Source: Costus lasius
Taxonomy: Eukaryota; Streptophyta; Magnoliopsida; Zingiberales; Costaceae
Length of the DNA: 64,000 bases
Assembly: GCA_027563935.2 (NCBI GenBank)
Contig: CM050449.1
Coordinates: 12,786,501-12,850,500 of the forward strand
Direction: 5' to 3'
The position numbers and the translations under genes are program-made. Of this stretch, positions 10,809-21,745 are shown one piece after another (positions within the stretch are counted from its first letter, which is position 1; each line of letters opens with the position of its first letter). The notes under the pieces are model-generated. The model was not told the origin of the DNA and made no database searches. It was given only the letters and a program-made list of their open reading frames with translations.

Positions 10809-12302
10809 CTAGCGCCTCCTGCGCGAGTGAGAGCCGGAAGCTCGAGAGCTCTTGCCCTTACCGCAAGAAGTATGACCTAGCGCTTCCTCCTCATCTGAAG
10901 AGATTGATATGTTCCTTATGTTTTCTTCATTAAGTAGGGCGAACCGGTCATCCATGATACATAATTTCTCCCAGATTGAGCCCAGCATCTTGTGTTGCCG
11001 CTGCATCCTAGCCTCATTAGCTTCCCATCAGGAAGCTTGCTCCTGGCGTATAGGAGAGATGGAGGTATCCATCTGATCGATGTGCTCGCGCTGCTGAAGC
11101 TGCTCCTCCCTTATCTCTTGAAGAACACGCATCATGGAATCTGAGGAAGAGCCGCCACCAAAGAAAAATGAGCCGGGTGCTGGCGGTGCAGTATCAACAA
11201 GGTCGGGCTGAGGATCTTCAGTTGGCTTGATGCGCCAGTTCGCTTGAACGCACACAGTTGTGCGCTCAGGATTTGGTAATGGTAAACATAACTAGCTATC
11301 CTTGAACGTCATACAATAAGAGTCACCTCGGCAGACAATGAGTTTCATGGAGACACACGACTCAATCTCGAGCCGGTTGTTTCCATGAGCTTCAGGCGTA
11401 CCGTAGGGAATGACTCCCAAGGCAACAGCCAGCGGCGTGATAAGGCCTCCGATGACGATCGCGCCCTTGCGGCAGTGCACGATACGACTGAACTGCTTTG
11501 CTAAATAGAATCCTGAATTGATTCTGAAAGAATGCAGCATGCACCATAAGTAAAATAGCTCAGACTGTCGTACCATGCCATCGCTCTCCCCACGTTCGAA
11601 GATGGTAAGGGCGAGCACTCTATGGACGTATCTGATAGTCGGGTTGCAAATGCTCGAGGCCCTGGCCACTCTGGCAAAATAAAAGTGCTCATTTGTGATC
11701 GACGCCCAAAAAGCTTGCTCATTAAATTCCACCGGGACATTGCGCGTGCAAGGTTCCAGAAAGCCGTAGATATGGTGGAGATCAGCAAGAGATAGACAAT
11801 GCTCGATGTTTCCCATCCGGAAGGTCAAGCGCCCAGTATCTTCGTCGACCATTGCGACGGCTTTAACGTCTAAAGAGCTGAGGAACTCTAGCGTGACTCC
11901 GATGTATATGGGCGAGGCAAGCCGGAGAAACTGCTCCCACCCAATGTTAGAGTACATCAGCTCCACGTCGCCCATGAGTCCTAGAATGATAAGCGTGTTT
12001 CTATCTAGGTAGTGGGTATTGAGTATCTGGTGGTGAAGGAGTTGTTCGAAGTTCTGTTGGTGTTCTGCGTTCCTGAAAACAATGCCGAAATCATTCGGCG
12101 GAGATGTATAGGCCTGAGGTTGCCGAATAGTCGAGCGTGACGGATTTATGGAAGAGGATGGTTGCTCCGGCTGGCTAACAGGAGTCGTTTGCGGTGGCTG
12201 AGATGATCCGTGAGGAACGAAGTCATCGTCGTCAGTAGAAGATTCAGACACAGGTTGTTGGTCACATCGACAGAAGGCAAGAACCTTACGCCTTGGTGCC
12301 AT
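10809..12302 (-). pseudogene. Retrotransposon ORF-1-like protein (Athila type)
   Basis: One reading frame of about 498 codons from an ATG at 12302 (MAPRRK), interrupted by a TAG at 11292-11294 and a TGA at 11028-11030. An upstream ATG at 12401 is possible. The middle (LDRNTLIILGLMGDVELMYS to LTFRMGNIEHCLSLADLHHI) resembles the plant retrotransposon ORF-1 domain of Athila elements, of unknown function. The C-terminal part has a likely coiled coil (EIREEQLQQREHIDQMD) and a basic, Ser-rich end. It sits downstream of protease, where polymerase would be expected. The family assignment is from memory of the pattern and not certain. Confidence 0.7.
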
Positions 12303-12402
12303 TAGATTCGAATGCCGGAAACGATGGAGAAAACCAAAAAACCACCAGAGAAGATTTCGCCCGAGCACAAAAATAGTAACCGATCGAGGAGGCAAAAACA
12401 AA

Positions 12403-13020
12403 AGGTTCGGCGGATAGGGAAAACTGGAAGTTTAACAACGGAAATCAGAGCAAAGCTGCGCGAACCTCTCCAAAGTTGCAGATCGCGAAGAGGGGAGATC
12501 CGTTAAAGCTACGGAGGCGAGAGATCTTAGGGTGAAAGGTGATCTGGAGCAGAGAGGTCGGCGGCAGCGTGAAGTCGCGCGAACCCCTAACTGAGATTTA
12601 GGGCTAACACGGGCAGTGCTCTATTAGAAACACGGGTGAACCCAACCGGGTTCACCTAACCATGTAGTGCGCGGCGGGATTGTCCCTCTTTGCTTCGGAT
12701 GCAAAGTGTACTTCACAGGTGAACTTTGCTGGGTTCACCAAGCCATGAAGTGCACCGAGCCTTGGTAAAAATCCAGAAAAATTCTCCTGTTCTCATAGTG
12801 CAACTGCATTTCAAAAATAAAGCTTTATTAGTGTACTCCAACATCAAGATCTCCTATAACCAATTAGACAAACAAGAGAGAAGGGTTTTCTACGATGGTA
12901 AAGTAAAAAGAAGCTAAAGACAACTAATGCAGCAGAAAGCAAAAAGAAAAACTTAGGTTGCCTCCCAAGAGCGCTTGTTTTTGGTCAATAGCTCGATCAT
13001 AGAGTTATCAGAAAATCAAA
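12403..13020 (-). other. Spacer between protease and ORF-1 with LTR-like hairpins
   Basis: No coding frame. Two further GGTGAAC...GTTCACC inverted repeats (12632-12660 and 12718-12742) of the kind found in the LTRs lie here, each followed by a CCATG(A/T)AGTG motif. This is probably the deletion junction where polymerase was lost, or LTR-derived sequence. Confidence 0.6.
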
Positions 13021-13410
13021 TCAGGGAGGATCAAAGGGGTAAAGAACTCCCCTTTTTTTAGCAAGTCCACCCTCAAATCGGCGCTTGAGGCTATGTCTAT
13101 TTGCTACAAAATTTTCGATGCACTCAGCTAAATTCACGTTGTAACATGCACCTGCAAAAGAAGGTTTTTTAAGAGAATTAGACAGGTTAAATTGAATAAC
13201 ATTGCCACCGATGTTTAAATCCAGTTTCCCGTTTTTAACATCGATGACAACACTAGCTGTAGCAAGAAAAGACCTTCCTAAAATAATAGGAAGCCTGTCA
13301 TCCTCATCGATGTCTAATACAACAAAGTCTGCAGGAATAAAATAATCCCCCACTTTAATGGATACATCCTCTAAAATGCCAACGGGACTCCTAATTGATC
13401 TGTCAGCCAA
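13021..13410 (-). pseudogene. Athila-like protease, C-terminal part
   Basis: This 129-codon frame is in phase with gag-protease across a TAG at 13411-13413. It carries the second half of a plant retropepsin-like domain (LADRS, VLDIDEDDRLPIILGRSFLATA, VIDVKNGKLDL). The active-site part (CDLGASVSIIP) is upstream of the stop. It ends at a TGA with no RT frame following. Confidence 0.8.
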
Positions 13411-15295
13411 CTACAGAGAAATATTCGTTGACTTCAATTCACCCAGATCCAGCTTTCTACACAAAGATAACGGTATGATGCTGACACTCGCCCCTAAATC
13501 GCACAGTGCTCTTCGAAAGGTCATCTCTCCTATCTGACATGGTATGGAAAAGCTGCCTGGGTCTTTGAGTTTTTGTGGAAGCTTGTTCTGCAAAATCACA
13601 CTGCACTCTTCAGTAAGAGCCACAGTGCCTTGGTCTTCTAGCTTCTTCTTATTTGAGAGAATATCCTTCAGGAACTTCGCATAGGTCGGCATCTGTGAAA
13701 GGGCATCAACAAAGGGAATGTTAATATATAATTTTTTCAAAATTTCCAGAAACCTACTGAATTGCTTGTCTAGCTTGGCTTTGACAAGCCTCTGAGGGAA
13801 AGGTATCGGCGGCCCAACATAGGGTTGCTCTTCCTCTGTTCGTTCAGGCTCTGCCGATGTTGAATTCGCGTGTGGCTCCTCAGGGTTCAGTGTCTCATCA
13901 TCCCTTGTTTCATTGGTCGGCATTGGTGGGTCTTCGAGTTGCTTGCCGCTCTGAGTGGAGATTGCATTGCACTGCTCCCTCGGGTTAACTTCTGGCTGTG
14001 ATGGAAGCTTCCCTGGCGCTCTAGAGGATGAGCTAGCCTGTTGGGCAAGCTGGCTCTCCAGCATTTTGTTGTGCGTCTCCAAGGAATCCATCATGGTCAT
14101 CATCAATTTCATCATGTCAGTGAGCTCTTCTAGTTGCTTAGTCAGCTGAGAGTCTTGGGCTGGTCTTTGAGGAGGATTGTAATTCGCTTGTTGAGGGGGA
14201 GGGTTGTAATTTCTCTGTTGGAACCTAGGTGGCTGCCTAAAATTCTCTTGTAGTGGCGGCCTGAAGTTCCCTTGTTGAGGTTGTGCTTGTGGTGGCGCTT
14301 GCCCTGGTTGAAGTGGCTGCATGGTATGGTAGGAAAAGTTCGGGTGGTTGCGCCAGCTAGGGTTGTAGTAATTGGAATAAGGGTTGTTCATGAGGTTTGC
14401 ATTGCCAACTGCATTTAGTTGTTCAGGCTGACCTTGGGTTGTCTGCCCATCTCCCACTTGGCATTCAACATTTGTATGACCTGCAACGCCACAGAGCTCA
14501 CAAGATACTGAATTAGTGCTCAAACAATTAACAGACCATGAATCAAATTTCTGAGTTAGATTATCCACCTTTGCTGTCAAAGCAGTTAATGAATCAAGAT
14601 CAAATTTACCTGTTTTTCTTGAAAGTGTACCTCGCTCTGGATTCCATTGATGGTAGTTCAGTGCCATGTCTTCCAGGAGGCTTATCGCATCTTCAGGTAC
14701 TTTGCTCATTAATCCCGATCCTCCAGCAGCTGCATCGACTGTGAGTCTAGTATTGTATTGCAATCCCATGTAGAACGTGTGTACTAGGACCGAAGTCTCG
14801 ATCCCATGATGGGGACACAGTCTTTGAAGCTCTTTAAATCTTTCCCAGGCTTCATACAAAGACTCTCCATCCTTCTTCATGAAGCTCGTTAGCTGGTTTC
14901 TGAGGTGGATCGTCTTCGAAGAAGGAAAATACTTCGAGAGGAAAGCTTGAGACAGTTCATCCCATGTCCGTATTGAAGCTGGGGGGATCGTGTGGAGCCA
15001 TGCCCTTGCTCTATCCCGCAGAGAGAATGGGAACAAGCGTAACCTGATAGCATCAGAAGTAGCTCTGTTAATCTTAAGCATATCGCAATATTCCAAAAAT
15101 ATAGATAAGAGGAGAACCACCGAATTGATTCTGTTGAATCATGGAAAGTAATGCAGGTTTAATTTCAAAATTGTTGGTCTCGACACTAGGCCTAACTATT
15201 CCTAATTGAAACCCATGTGTAAAAGGTGCTGCGTAGTCGCGCAGTGTTCTGGCATGGTTGTTGTTCACGGGTTGGGGCACTGGTTCGTTTTCCAT
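13411..15295 (-). pseudogene. Athila-like Gag plus start of protease
   Basis: Gag starts at 15295 (MENEPVPQPVNNNHARTLRD) and shifts frame near 15100, where several codons are missing relative to the related fragment at 34441-34750. The main part has the Ty3-gypsy Gag core (LRLFPFSLRDRARAWLHTIP, WDELSQAFLSKYFP), a CX2CX4H-like knuckle (CELCGVAGHTNVEC), a Gln/Pro-rich stretch and the protease site CDLGASVSIIP near its end. Gag forms the particle and packages RNA. The frameshift and the stop at 13411 make this copy inactive. Confidence 0.88.
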
Positions 15296-15576
15296 GTCGA
15301 TGTGAAGATGTTCTATCCATTCTATACCTTCCTTTTGCCGAATTAGATTAAGCTTCCTTCTTTGTCTAAAGGTCTGTTCTATCTAAAGATCGATTTCGAA
15401 TAGTGGTCCTGCCCTGGAACTTCTTTGCATAAAAATTTGTCAGATCCAATTAAGAAGTTCAAAGCAGTCGAAACAAGCAAAAAGAAATATGAAGCAGAAT
15501 AAAGAAAGAAAAGAAAAAAAAAACTAACTAAAGCTTAGTCTCCCAATCCTTAGAAGTATACTAATATCAACCGTTG

Positions 15577-15595
15577 TTCCTCGGCAATGGCGCCA
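15577..15595 (-). other. Primer binding site of Athila-like element (Asp tRNA type)
   Basis: The minus strand reads TGGCGCCATTGCCGAGGAAC six bases from the LTR end. TGGCGCC starts are typical of Athila/Tat primer sites matching aspartate tRNA. Confidence 0.8.
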
Positions 15596-15601
15596 AAAAC
15601 T

Positions 15602-17153
15602 TGACACTGTCCGCAAGTGCACGGAAATATCACAGTAATATAAAAGATATTGTCTCCCACAGGGAACAAGGTGAGTACTAGAAAATCTAATTCTTGGAAT
15701 CTAAGCTAATCAAATCATGTTTTTTGGAGCTTGAAAACTAAAATTAAGCAGGACAGTAAACAAGAAATCAAACAACTACGACAGGAAAAATATATGAGAG
15801 AGAATATCAGAGCAAAGGTTTCCACAACTCTGATGATTTTACTTGCGCTAGAAATAAATGTCAATTACTTGGATTTACAGATATGCATAAGAAATCTACC
15901 CTATGGTACATGGTGCCCTCTTTCGAGTATACACCCTGGTATTGGCCTAGAACGTCTCCTACTTTCACGGTGGACCGTTCTAGACAAACCCACTAGGTTT
16001 TGTGGTAGATTATGAACCCTCGAGCAAAGAACACGCACTTTCGCGTCGCGTCTTCACAAGATTCACATAGAGGTTCGGTCGTTACGGTTGAACTTTCGTT
16101 ATGGACCGTAACAACTATGACATGACGATACTTGGCCAAAGTAAAGATTAAGAAATAAATACATCTAGTGAAATATACTCAGAATATGATCCAAATAACA
16201 AGATTAAAACAAGAGTTGCAAACAGAAATCGTCAGAGGGCTTCAACCTAGCCCCGATACAAAGTTTACGCTACAACCATCATTGAATCGCTAAAAATCCT
16301 CTCTTTAAACATAGAAAAATTATAGGAAAAGGTTTCTAGGAGGGAGGAGAAGATAAACCAAACGAAATAACCCAGGATTGCAAGGTTCCGATGATCAAAT
16401 CTTAAAAAATCCGCTCGAAGTCGCCGAATCGCCATGTTCTTCCGCCCCTAGCCGCTTCATCGCCCGATTGCTTCTTATTAGGTCACAAAATTTGGGGTTT
16501 TTATATCCTTTTCGTTCGTCTTCGAATTAGCTTTCCAAAAGTCCTCACTTGTTAAATTTGGACTTGAATCGGGTTCAAAATCGAGGAAAAACCGAGAGGG
16601 TGTCGAGTTGATCTGTCCGCTTCACGAGTGAACCCCACGGGGTCCACCAGGTGGTGAAGTCTTCGGCACATATTTGCTGTGAAATTGTCACGGGTGAACC
16701 CAGCGGGGTTCACCAGCTAGTGAAGTCCTCGGCGATTTCCTACGCATAAATCTCCAGGTAGAATTACGGGTGAACCCCACGGGGTTCACCTGGCCGTGAT
16801 GTGTGCAGCAATTCTCAGACATCTTCACTTCATCGATGAACCCCGCCGGGTTCACCAGGCCGTAATGCGTGCACAGAATTCATCCTTCGGTGAGATCACG
16901 GGTGAACCCCACGGGGTTCACCTGGCCGTGAAGTCCAGAAAAGGCTCCGATTGAGCCCAAATTTTACGGGCAGCTTCGTCTTCTCATAAGGAATCACCCC
17001 ATACTCTTAGATTCTTTAAAAAGACCTCAAAATTGGGTGATTTTACCTGAAATTCTATAAGACAGACGAAAAGTTAAGATTCTGAAGTTTTTAACTAAAT
17101 AAGCGTTAAAGGAGTATAAAAACATTCAAATTGGCTTAAATTCATCATGGAAT
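15602..17153 (-). repeat. 5' LTR of Athila-like element, outer end missing
   Basis: It begins TGACACTGTCC beside the primer site. The outer part is homologous to 9062-9556, then breaks into unrelated sequence at 17154 where the left LTR goes on for about 33 bases. It holds four to five hairpin units between 16624 and 16930. The frame at 15731-16015 is inside the LTR and has no recognisable product. Confidence 0.85.
16624..16930. repeat. Array of nested inverted repeats in the right LTR
   Basis: Five units of the GGTGAACCC/GGGTTCACC type, the first degenerate (16628-16651), the others matching the four in the left LTR. Here several arms are perfect GGTGAACCCC/GGGGTTCACC, while the left LTR has G-to-A changes in the same arms. 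Confidence 0.85.
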
Positions 17154-17488
17154 AGGCTCACCTAACTATCATTGTTAGCCCCTAAGCCCAAATATCTTCT
17201 AATTATCTTTTAACCCAGATTTTTGCCTACACATAAGTCTAAAATTTTATTAATTTTAATATAATTTTTATCAATTTATTATTTATATTTAAAATATAAA
17301 TGATAAATGGGTTATTCGGGTCGTGTCGGATTGACCTGGTTATATTCGGGTTGTGTTTGTGTTAGACAGTTTGACCCAATTAATTAAACGCATCTTGTTC
17401 GGGTTGGCTTAATCGGGTCACGGGTCACAGCTGACACGACCCATCTATGACTCGCTGACCCGAATTGCCATGTCTAATTGCCTACACT
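17154..17488. other. Non-coding stretch, unclassified repeat
   Basis: AT-rich DNA followed by repeated GGGTCGTGTCGG, GGGTCACGGGTCAC and GACACGACCC motifs (17318-17475) of the kind found at ends of plant repeats. I see no gene. It replaces whatever preceded exon 10 in relic A. Confidence 0.5.
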
Positions 17489-17695
17489 AAATGCAATTGC
17501 ATAGAGAATGCTCTCAGAGACCTATTTGACAAGCATGAATCTACTAATGACTTGAAATTAATGTGTGAAGCAATTAAGCAGTAATGCATTCAAACTTCTT
17601 TGTTTATGATTAGTTCATTCTTTCATTAACTTGGCACCATTCCATGCAGATGGAACTCCTATTTGGTTCTTTCTTAACTCATGTTGGAGAAAAAT
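17489..17695 (+). pseudogene. CPS relic A, 5' part: end of exon 10 and start of exon 11
   Basis: Bases 17489-17580 match the end of exon 10 of the intact CPS genes (CTCAGAGACCTATTTGACAA region), followed by a GT donor, an intron with the same bases as in CPS-1 and the start of exon 11 from 17650. The exon is broken at 17695 by the LINE and resumes at 26427. Exons 1-9 of this copy are absent. Confidence 0.9.
17681..17695. repeat. Target site duplication of the LINE, left copy
   Basis: ATGTTGGAGAAAAAT here matches ATGTTCGAGCAAAAAT at 26426-26441 with one mismatch and one inserted base. Both are versions of the CPS exon 11 sequence ATGTTCGACTGAAAAT, which supports a target duplication of about 15 bp. 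Confidence 0.75.
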
Positions 17696-18818
17696 CAAAC
17701 CAGAAAATCCAAATGCAAATATTCTTATTAGCCTCAAGAAGCTAAGGTAAGAGTTTAAATGGTGGAATGATAACATCTTTGGTAGATTGGACAAAGCTCT
17801 AACTGCAAAACAAGCAGAACTGCATCAATATGACTTACAAGCCGAAAACACAACTCTTTTTAAGGAGGACAAAAATAAAGTGTTGTAACTGTCTCAAGAA
17901 ATAAAACAAATTTCTAAAGATTTAGAATCTATTTGGAGACAAAAATCTAAAGTCCAATGGAATCTTCACGGTGATAAGAATACAAAATTCTTCCATATGA
18001 AAGCCACTATGAGATCTAAGAAGAATACATTAATAGAGGTTCTAAAGAGTTGAGTTATTTTGAAAGATCCTCCACGGATGAAAGGAGGGATTAACTATTA
18101 TTTCACAGAAATTTATAAAAGGCAACCTTGGTGCCCTTCTTCTTTAGTTGAACTATCTTTCCAAAAACTACAACCTGATAATGCTTTTTTTTAGCAAAAT
18201 TTCACATTGCAGGAAATAAAGTTAGGTCTACAAAGATGTGACAACAATAAAGCACCAGGACCTAATGGTTTTAATGCTTTATTTTATAAAAAAGCTTGGA
18301 ATTTGTTAGAAGAAAATATAATATAAGTTTTTCATGGTTTTCATACCACTAGTAAGCTGCCAAAGGGTTTGAATTCTACTTTTATCACTTTAATTTCAAA
18401 GAGACCTGGCTCATGTGATCTAAGAGATTTTAGACCAATAAGCCTGATAAATGGGGTATATAAAATCATCTCCAAAGTTCTCTTTTAAAGGCTTCAACAA
18501 GTTATTGCAAATATTGTCTTCCTCGCTCAACATGCTTTTATAAAAGGTAGACAAATTATGGACTGTTCTCTTATAGCATTGGAGGTTATTCATGGAGTAA
18601 GGCATAATAAAGAAAATGCTTTTCTCTTAAAGCTATATTTCAAAAAGACTTTCAATAGTGTCTCATGGGCATACATTATGGAGGTACTCAAGGTAATGAA
18701 TTTTGGAGAGAAGTTGCAAACATGGATGAAAGAATGTATAACTACTGCAAAGGTCTCTTTACTCGTTAATGGTAGTCCAACAGATGAAATTACCTTGGAA
18801 AGGGGACTACATCAAGGT
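17696..18818 (+). pseudogene. LINE ORF2, first part of reverse transcriptase
   Basis: Translation in shifting frames gives the pre-RT helix region and RT motifs: NNKAPGPNGFN (about 18241-18275), FRPISLINGVYKIISKVL (about 18430-18485) and a degraded KTFNSVSW box. The catalytic Asp normally in the DFEKAFDSVSW box is changed (LYFKKTFNSVSW). Several stops (for example near 17886 and 18053) disable it. Reading continues at 24578 after Copia-2, at GLHQGDPLFP. Confidence 0.85.
18814..18818. repeat. Target site duplication of Copia-2, left (AAGGT)
   Basis: AAGGT directly before the left LTR is repeated directly after the right LTR at 24573-24577, a perfect 5-bp duplication as expected for copia integration. 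Confidence 0.92.
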
Positions 18819-19086
18819 TGTTAGCAGCAGAACATGGTGGTAACATTTCGCTAAAAGAAGAGAATCACCAAGAATACCACATAGAGAGAAACTAAAAATA
18901 TTATTGTGCATCTGAAATAGAGAATTACAAAGCATATATAAAGAAAAACAAACCTAATCTATTTAGGTAACTTATCTAACTAATATGGACTAATCAACCT
19001 ATATGGTAGCAAATAATCTAATATGGTAAACTCTAATTAATATCACATAAGTATGGTAACACATGACGTGTTTACCAATTTCATCA
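18819..19086 (-). repeat. 3' LTR of Copia-2
   Basis: 268 bp, TGTTAGCAGCAG to TTTCATCA. It is followed by CTCCCCCTTAAACACG (19087-19102), which on the minus strand is the purine tract AAGGGGGAG. Confidence 0.95.
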
Positions 19087-19093
19087 CTCCCCC

Positions 19094-20622
19094 TTAAACA
19101 CGACACTTACAAACTCCCAGCATGTCTCTCAATTCTATAAAATCGTTAATCTTCAGAGCTTTAGTAAAAATATCAGCAAGATCCTGGGTTTTTACATAAT
19201 TCAACTCCACTAACTTGTTTGCCAGACATTCTCGGATATAATGAAATCTCGTGTCTATATGCTTGCTTCGTTCATGAAATAGAGGATTTTTTGCTAGAGC
19301 GATTGCAGACTTATTGTCTATGTTGATTTGAGTTGGCTTCTCCTCCTCAGCATGTAGATCTTCCATCAAACGTCTCAACCAAATTGCTTAAGTCACACAA
19401 GAATTTAGAGCAACGTATTCTGCTTTACAAGTTGATAAGGCCACAATTGGTTGCTTCTTTGAACTCCATGTAAAAGCGGTATTACCTAAGTAAAACACAA
19501 AACCTGTTGTGCTCTTTCGATCATCTACATCACTGGCCCAATCACTATCACAATATCCAGTAAGATGGAATTCATCAGAGGTAGTGTAATATAGTCCATA
19601 GTCAAGAGTGCCTTTAATGTATCGAAGAATTCTTTTTGCTGCATTCAAATGTACTAAAGTAAGGGTCTCCATATAGCGACTTACAAGTCCCACACCAAAA
19701 AGAATGTCTGGTCTAGTACAAGTCATATATCTCAAACTTCCAACTAAACTCTTGAATAAAGTTGGATCCACTTTCTCATTGTCATCATGCTTAGACAATT
19801 TTACATTACACTCGACTAGAGTACTGACCGAATTGCAGTTATTCAATTTGAATTTCTTCAGAACTTCTCTTGCGTAGTTTTCTTGTGAGATAAAAATTCC
19901 TTCATCAGTTTGTTTCACCTCTATGCCAAGATAATAAGACATTAGCCCCAAATCAGTCATCTCAAATTCAAGATTCATCTTCTTCTTTAAATCTTCAAAC
20001 ATTTCTGGATTATTGCCTGTAAATATTAAGTCATCCATATACAAGCACACTATCATGATTTCATCCTTATTGGCCTTTAGATATAACGAGTGTTCATAAG
20101 GACACTTCTTAAAACTATTTTTCTGAAAATAACTATCGATTCTGCAGTTCCATGATCTAGGTGCTTGCTTTAAACCGTACAGAGCCTTTGAGAGTCTAAG
20201 GACTTTGTCTTCGTGTCCTTTTGCCACATATCCTGGAGGTTGTTCAATGTAAACCTCCTCTTCTAAATATCCATTTAGAAAAGCTGACTTTACATCCATC
20301 TGATAGTTTCTAAGCGAGCAACTGGAGCAAATACTTCATCGTAGTCAATGCCTTGACGTTGCTTGTAACCCTTTGCAACAAGTCTAGCTTTATACCTCTC
20401 TATTTCTCCTTTAGAATTCTTCTTGGCCTTGTAGACCCATTTAACTCCAATTGCATTGTGCCCTTTTGGAAGGTTTGCTAACTTCCAAGTTTGATTCTTT
20501 TCAATGGTTTTTATCTCCTCATCCATGGCCTTCTTCCATCTCTTGTCTTTGGATGCTTCAATATGGTTAACAGGCTCTATATCTCCAAATAAACAAATAT
20601 ATGTCACATCATCAATTCTCAC
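19094..20622 (-). pseudogene. Copia-2 reverse transcriptase and RNase H
   Basis: The frame 20622-20290 carries the start of the RT ([19 protein letters not shown]) and breaks at LETIRWM. A deletion shifts the frame before [10 protein letters not shown] at 20299. The rest has the catalytic box YMDDLIFTG and RNase H (LTGYCDSDWASD, VALSTCKAEYVA). A TAA at 19388-19390 then separates the last 94 codons (INIDNKSAIALAKNP, HIDTRFHYIRE). The catalytic residues are otherwise present. Copia RTs reverse-transcribe element RNA in the particle; this copy is disabled. Confidence 0.9.
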
Positions 20623-20667
20623 TGTCTCATCATATATGTCAGCTAGACTTCTTATGCGAGGATGTTG

Positions 20668-21706
20668 TCAACTTGTACTTGCTTCTGATGTGCTAGGCTC
20701 ATTGCGCGGTGGTGATGATGGTGGAGTACTTGCTTCAGGTGTATCTTCCTTGTCTTCTTCACTAGTATGGAGGGGAAAATCATGATCATTAGTCTCTACA
20801 TGCCAATCCCAAATTGTTTCTTCATCAAAATCAACATCTCTACTCACAAAGATCTTCTTTGTAGTGGGATTATAGAGTTTATACCCTTTTGTCCTTGAAT
20901 CATAGCCAACAAATATACACTTCCTGCTTTTATCATCTAACTTTGTACGATTGTTGTCAAGGATGTGTGCATAAGCTATACTGCCAAAAACTTTGAGATG
21001 TGAGACTGAGGGTTTTCTTCCACACCATGCTTCAAAGGGAGTTTTACGATTTACAGATTTAGTTTCACAACAATTTTGAATGTACACTGCACAATTCACT
21101 GCTAATACCCAAAATTCTTTAGGCATCTGTTTTATCTTTACCATACTTCTTGCCATATTCATGATTGTGCAATTCTTTCTTTCAGCTACTCCATTCTGCT
21201 GTGGTGATCCTGGAGCAGTTAGGAATCTTTGAATTCCTTCTGTTCTACAATAGTCTTCAAATTCTCTTGAGGTAAATTCTCCCCCTCTATTTGATCTTAT
21301 AGCTTGTATTCTACATCCCTTTTCTTTTTTAACAAGAGTCTTAAAATTCTTAAAAGTTTTGAATACTTCCGATTTCTCCTTTAGGAAGTATACCCAAGTC
21401 ATTCTGCTAAAATCATCAATGAATAGAAGGAAATATCTGTTCTGACCAAAAAAATTTGGTGTAATTGGCCCACACATCAGTGTGTATCAGTTGGAGAGGT
21501 CTTGAAGACCTTGATTCAGACTCCTTTGGAAAGCTCTTTCTTGACTGCTTTCCTAGTATGCACCCTTCATATAGATTATCAGGCTGATTGATATATGGTA
21601 GTCCTCTCACCATACCTTCATGTGTCATCTTCTTAATGTTTCCAAAGTTTAAATGACCAAGTCTCAAATGCCATAGCCACGGTGAGTTTTTACAGCATGC
21701 AGCCAA
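20668..21706 (-). pseudogene. Copia-2 integrase
   Basis: The zinc region LWHLRLGHLNFGNIKK to YEGCILGKQ lies in 21706-21416; the first Cys of the expected C-x-x-C pair is Tyr. A 2-nt loss in a TG repeat near 21475 shifts the frame. The DDE core continues in 21477-20668 with FIDDFSRMTWVYF, RSNRGGEF and GVAERKN. The second catalytic Asp is Asn (RSN instead of RSD). A TGA at 20668 separates it from RT. The changes Cys to Tyr and Asp to Asn are both G-to-A on the coding strand. Confidence 0.9.
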
Positions 21707-21745
21707 GCATCGTGTTGCATCTGTCTGAATGTTTAGTGAGAAGAG

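Larger units (their letters stand above)
9062..17153 (-). mobile_element. Athila-like Ty3-gypsy element without polymerase
   Basis: Minus-strand element with a partial left (3') LTR (9062-9589), an ORF-1-like frame, protease, gag, an aspartate-tRNA type primer site and the right (5') LTR (15602-17153). The left LTR is cut by Copia-1 and the last 36 bp of the right LTR are missing. The shared LTR part differs at roughly 6 percent of sites by eye, so the element is far older than Copia-1. Reverse transcriptase, RNase H and integrase are absent between protease and ORF-1. It is a non-autonomous or internally deleted derivative. Confidence 0.88.
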
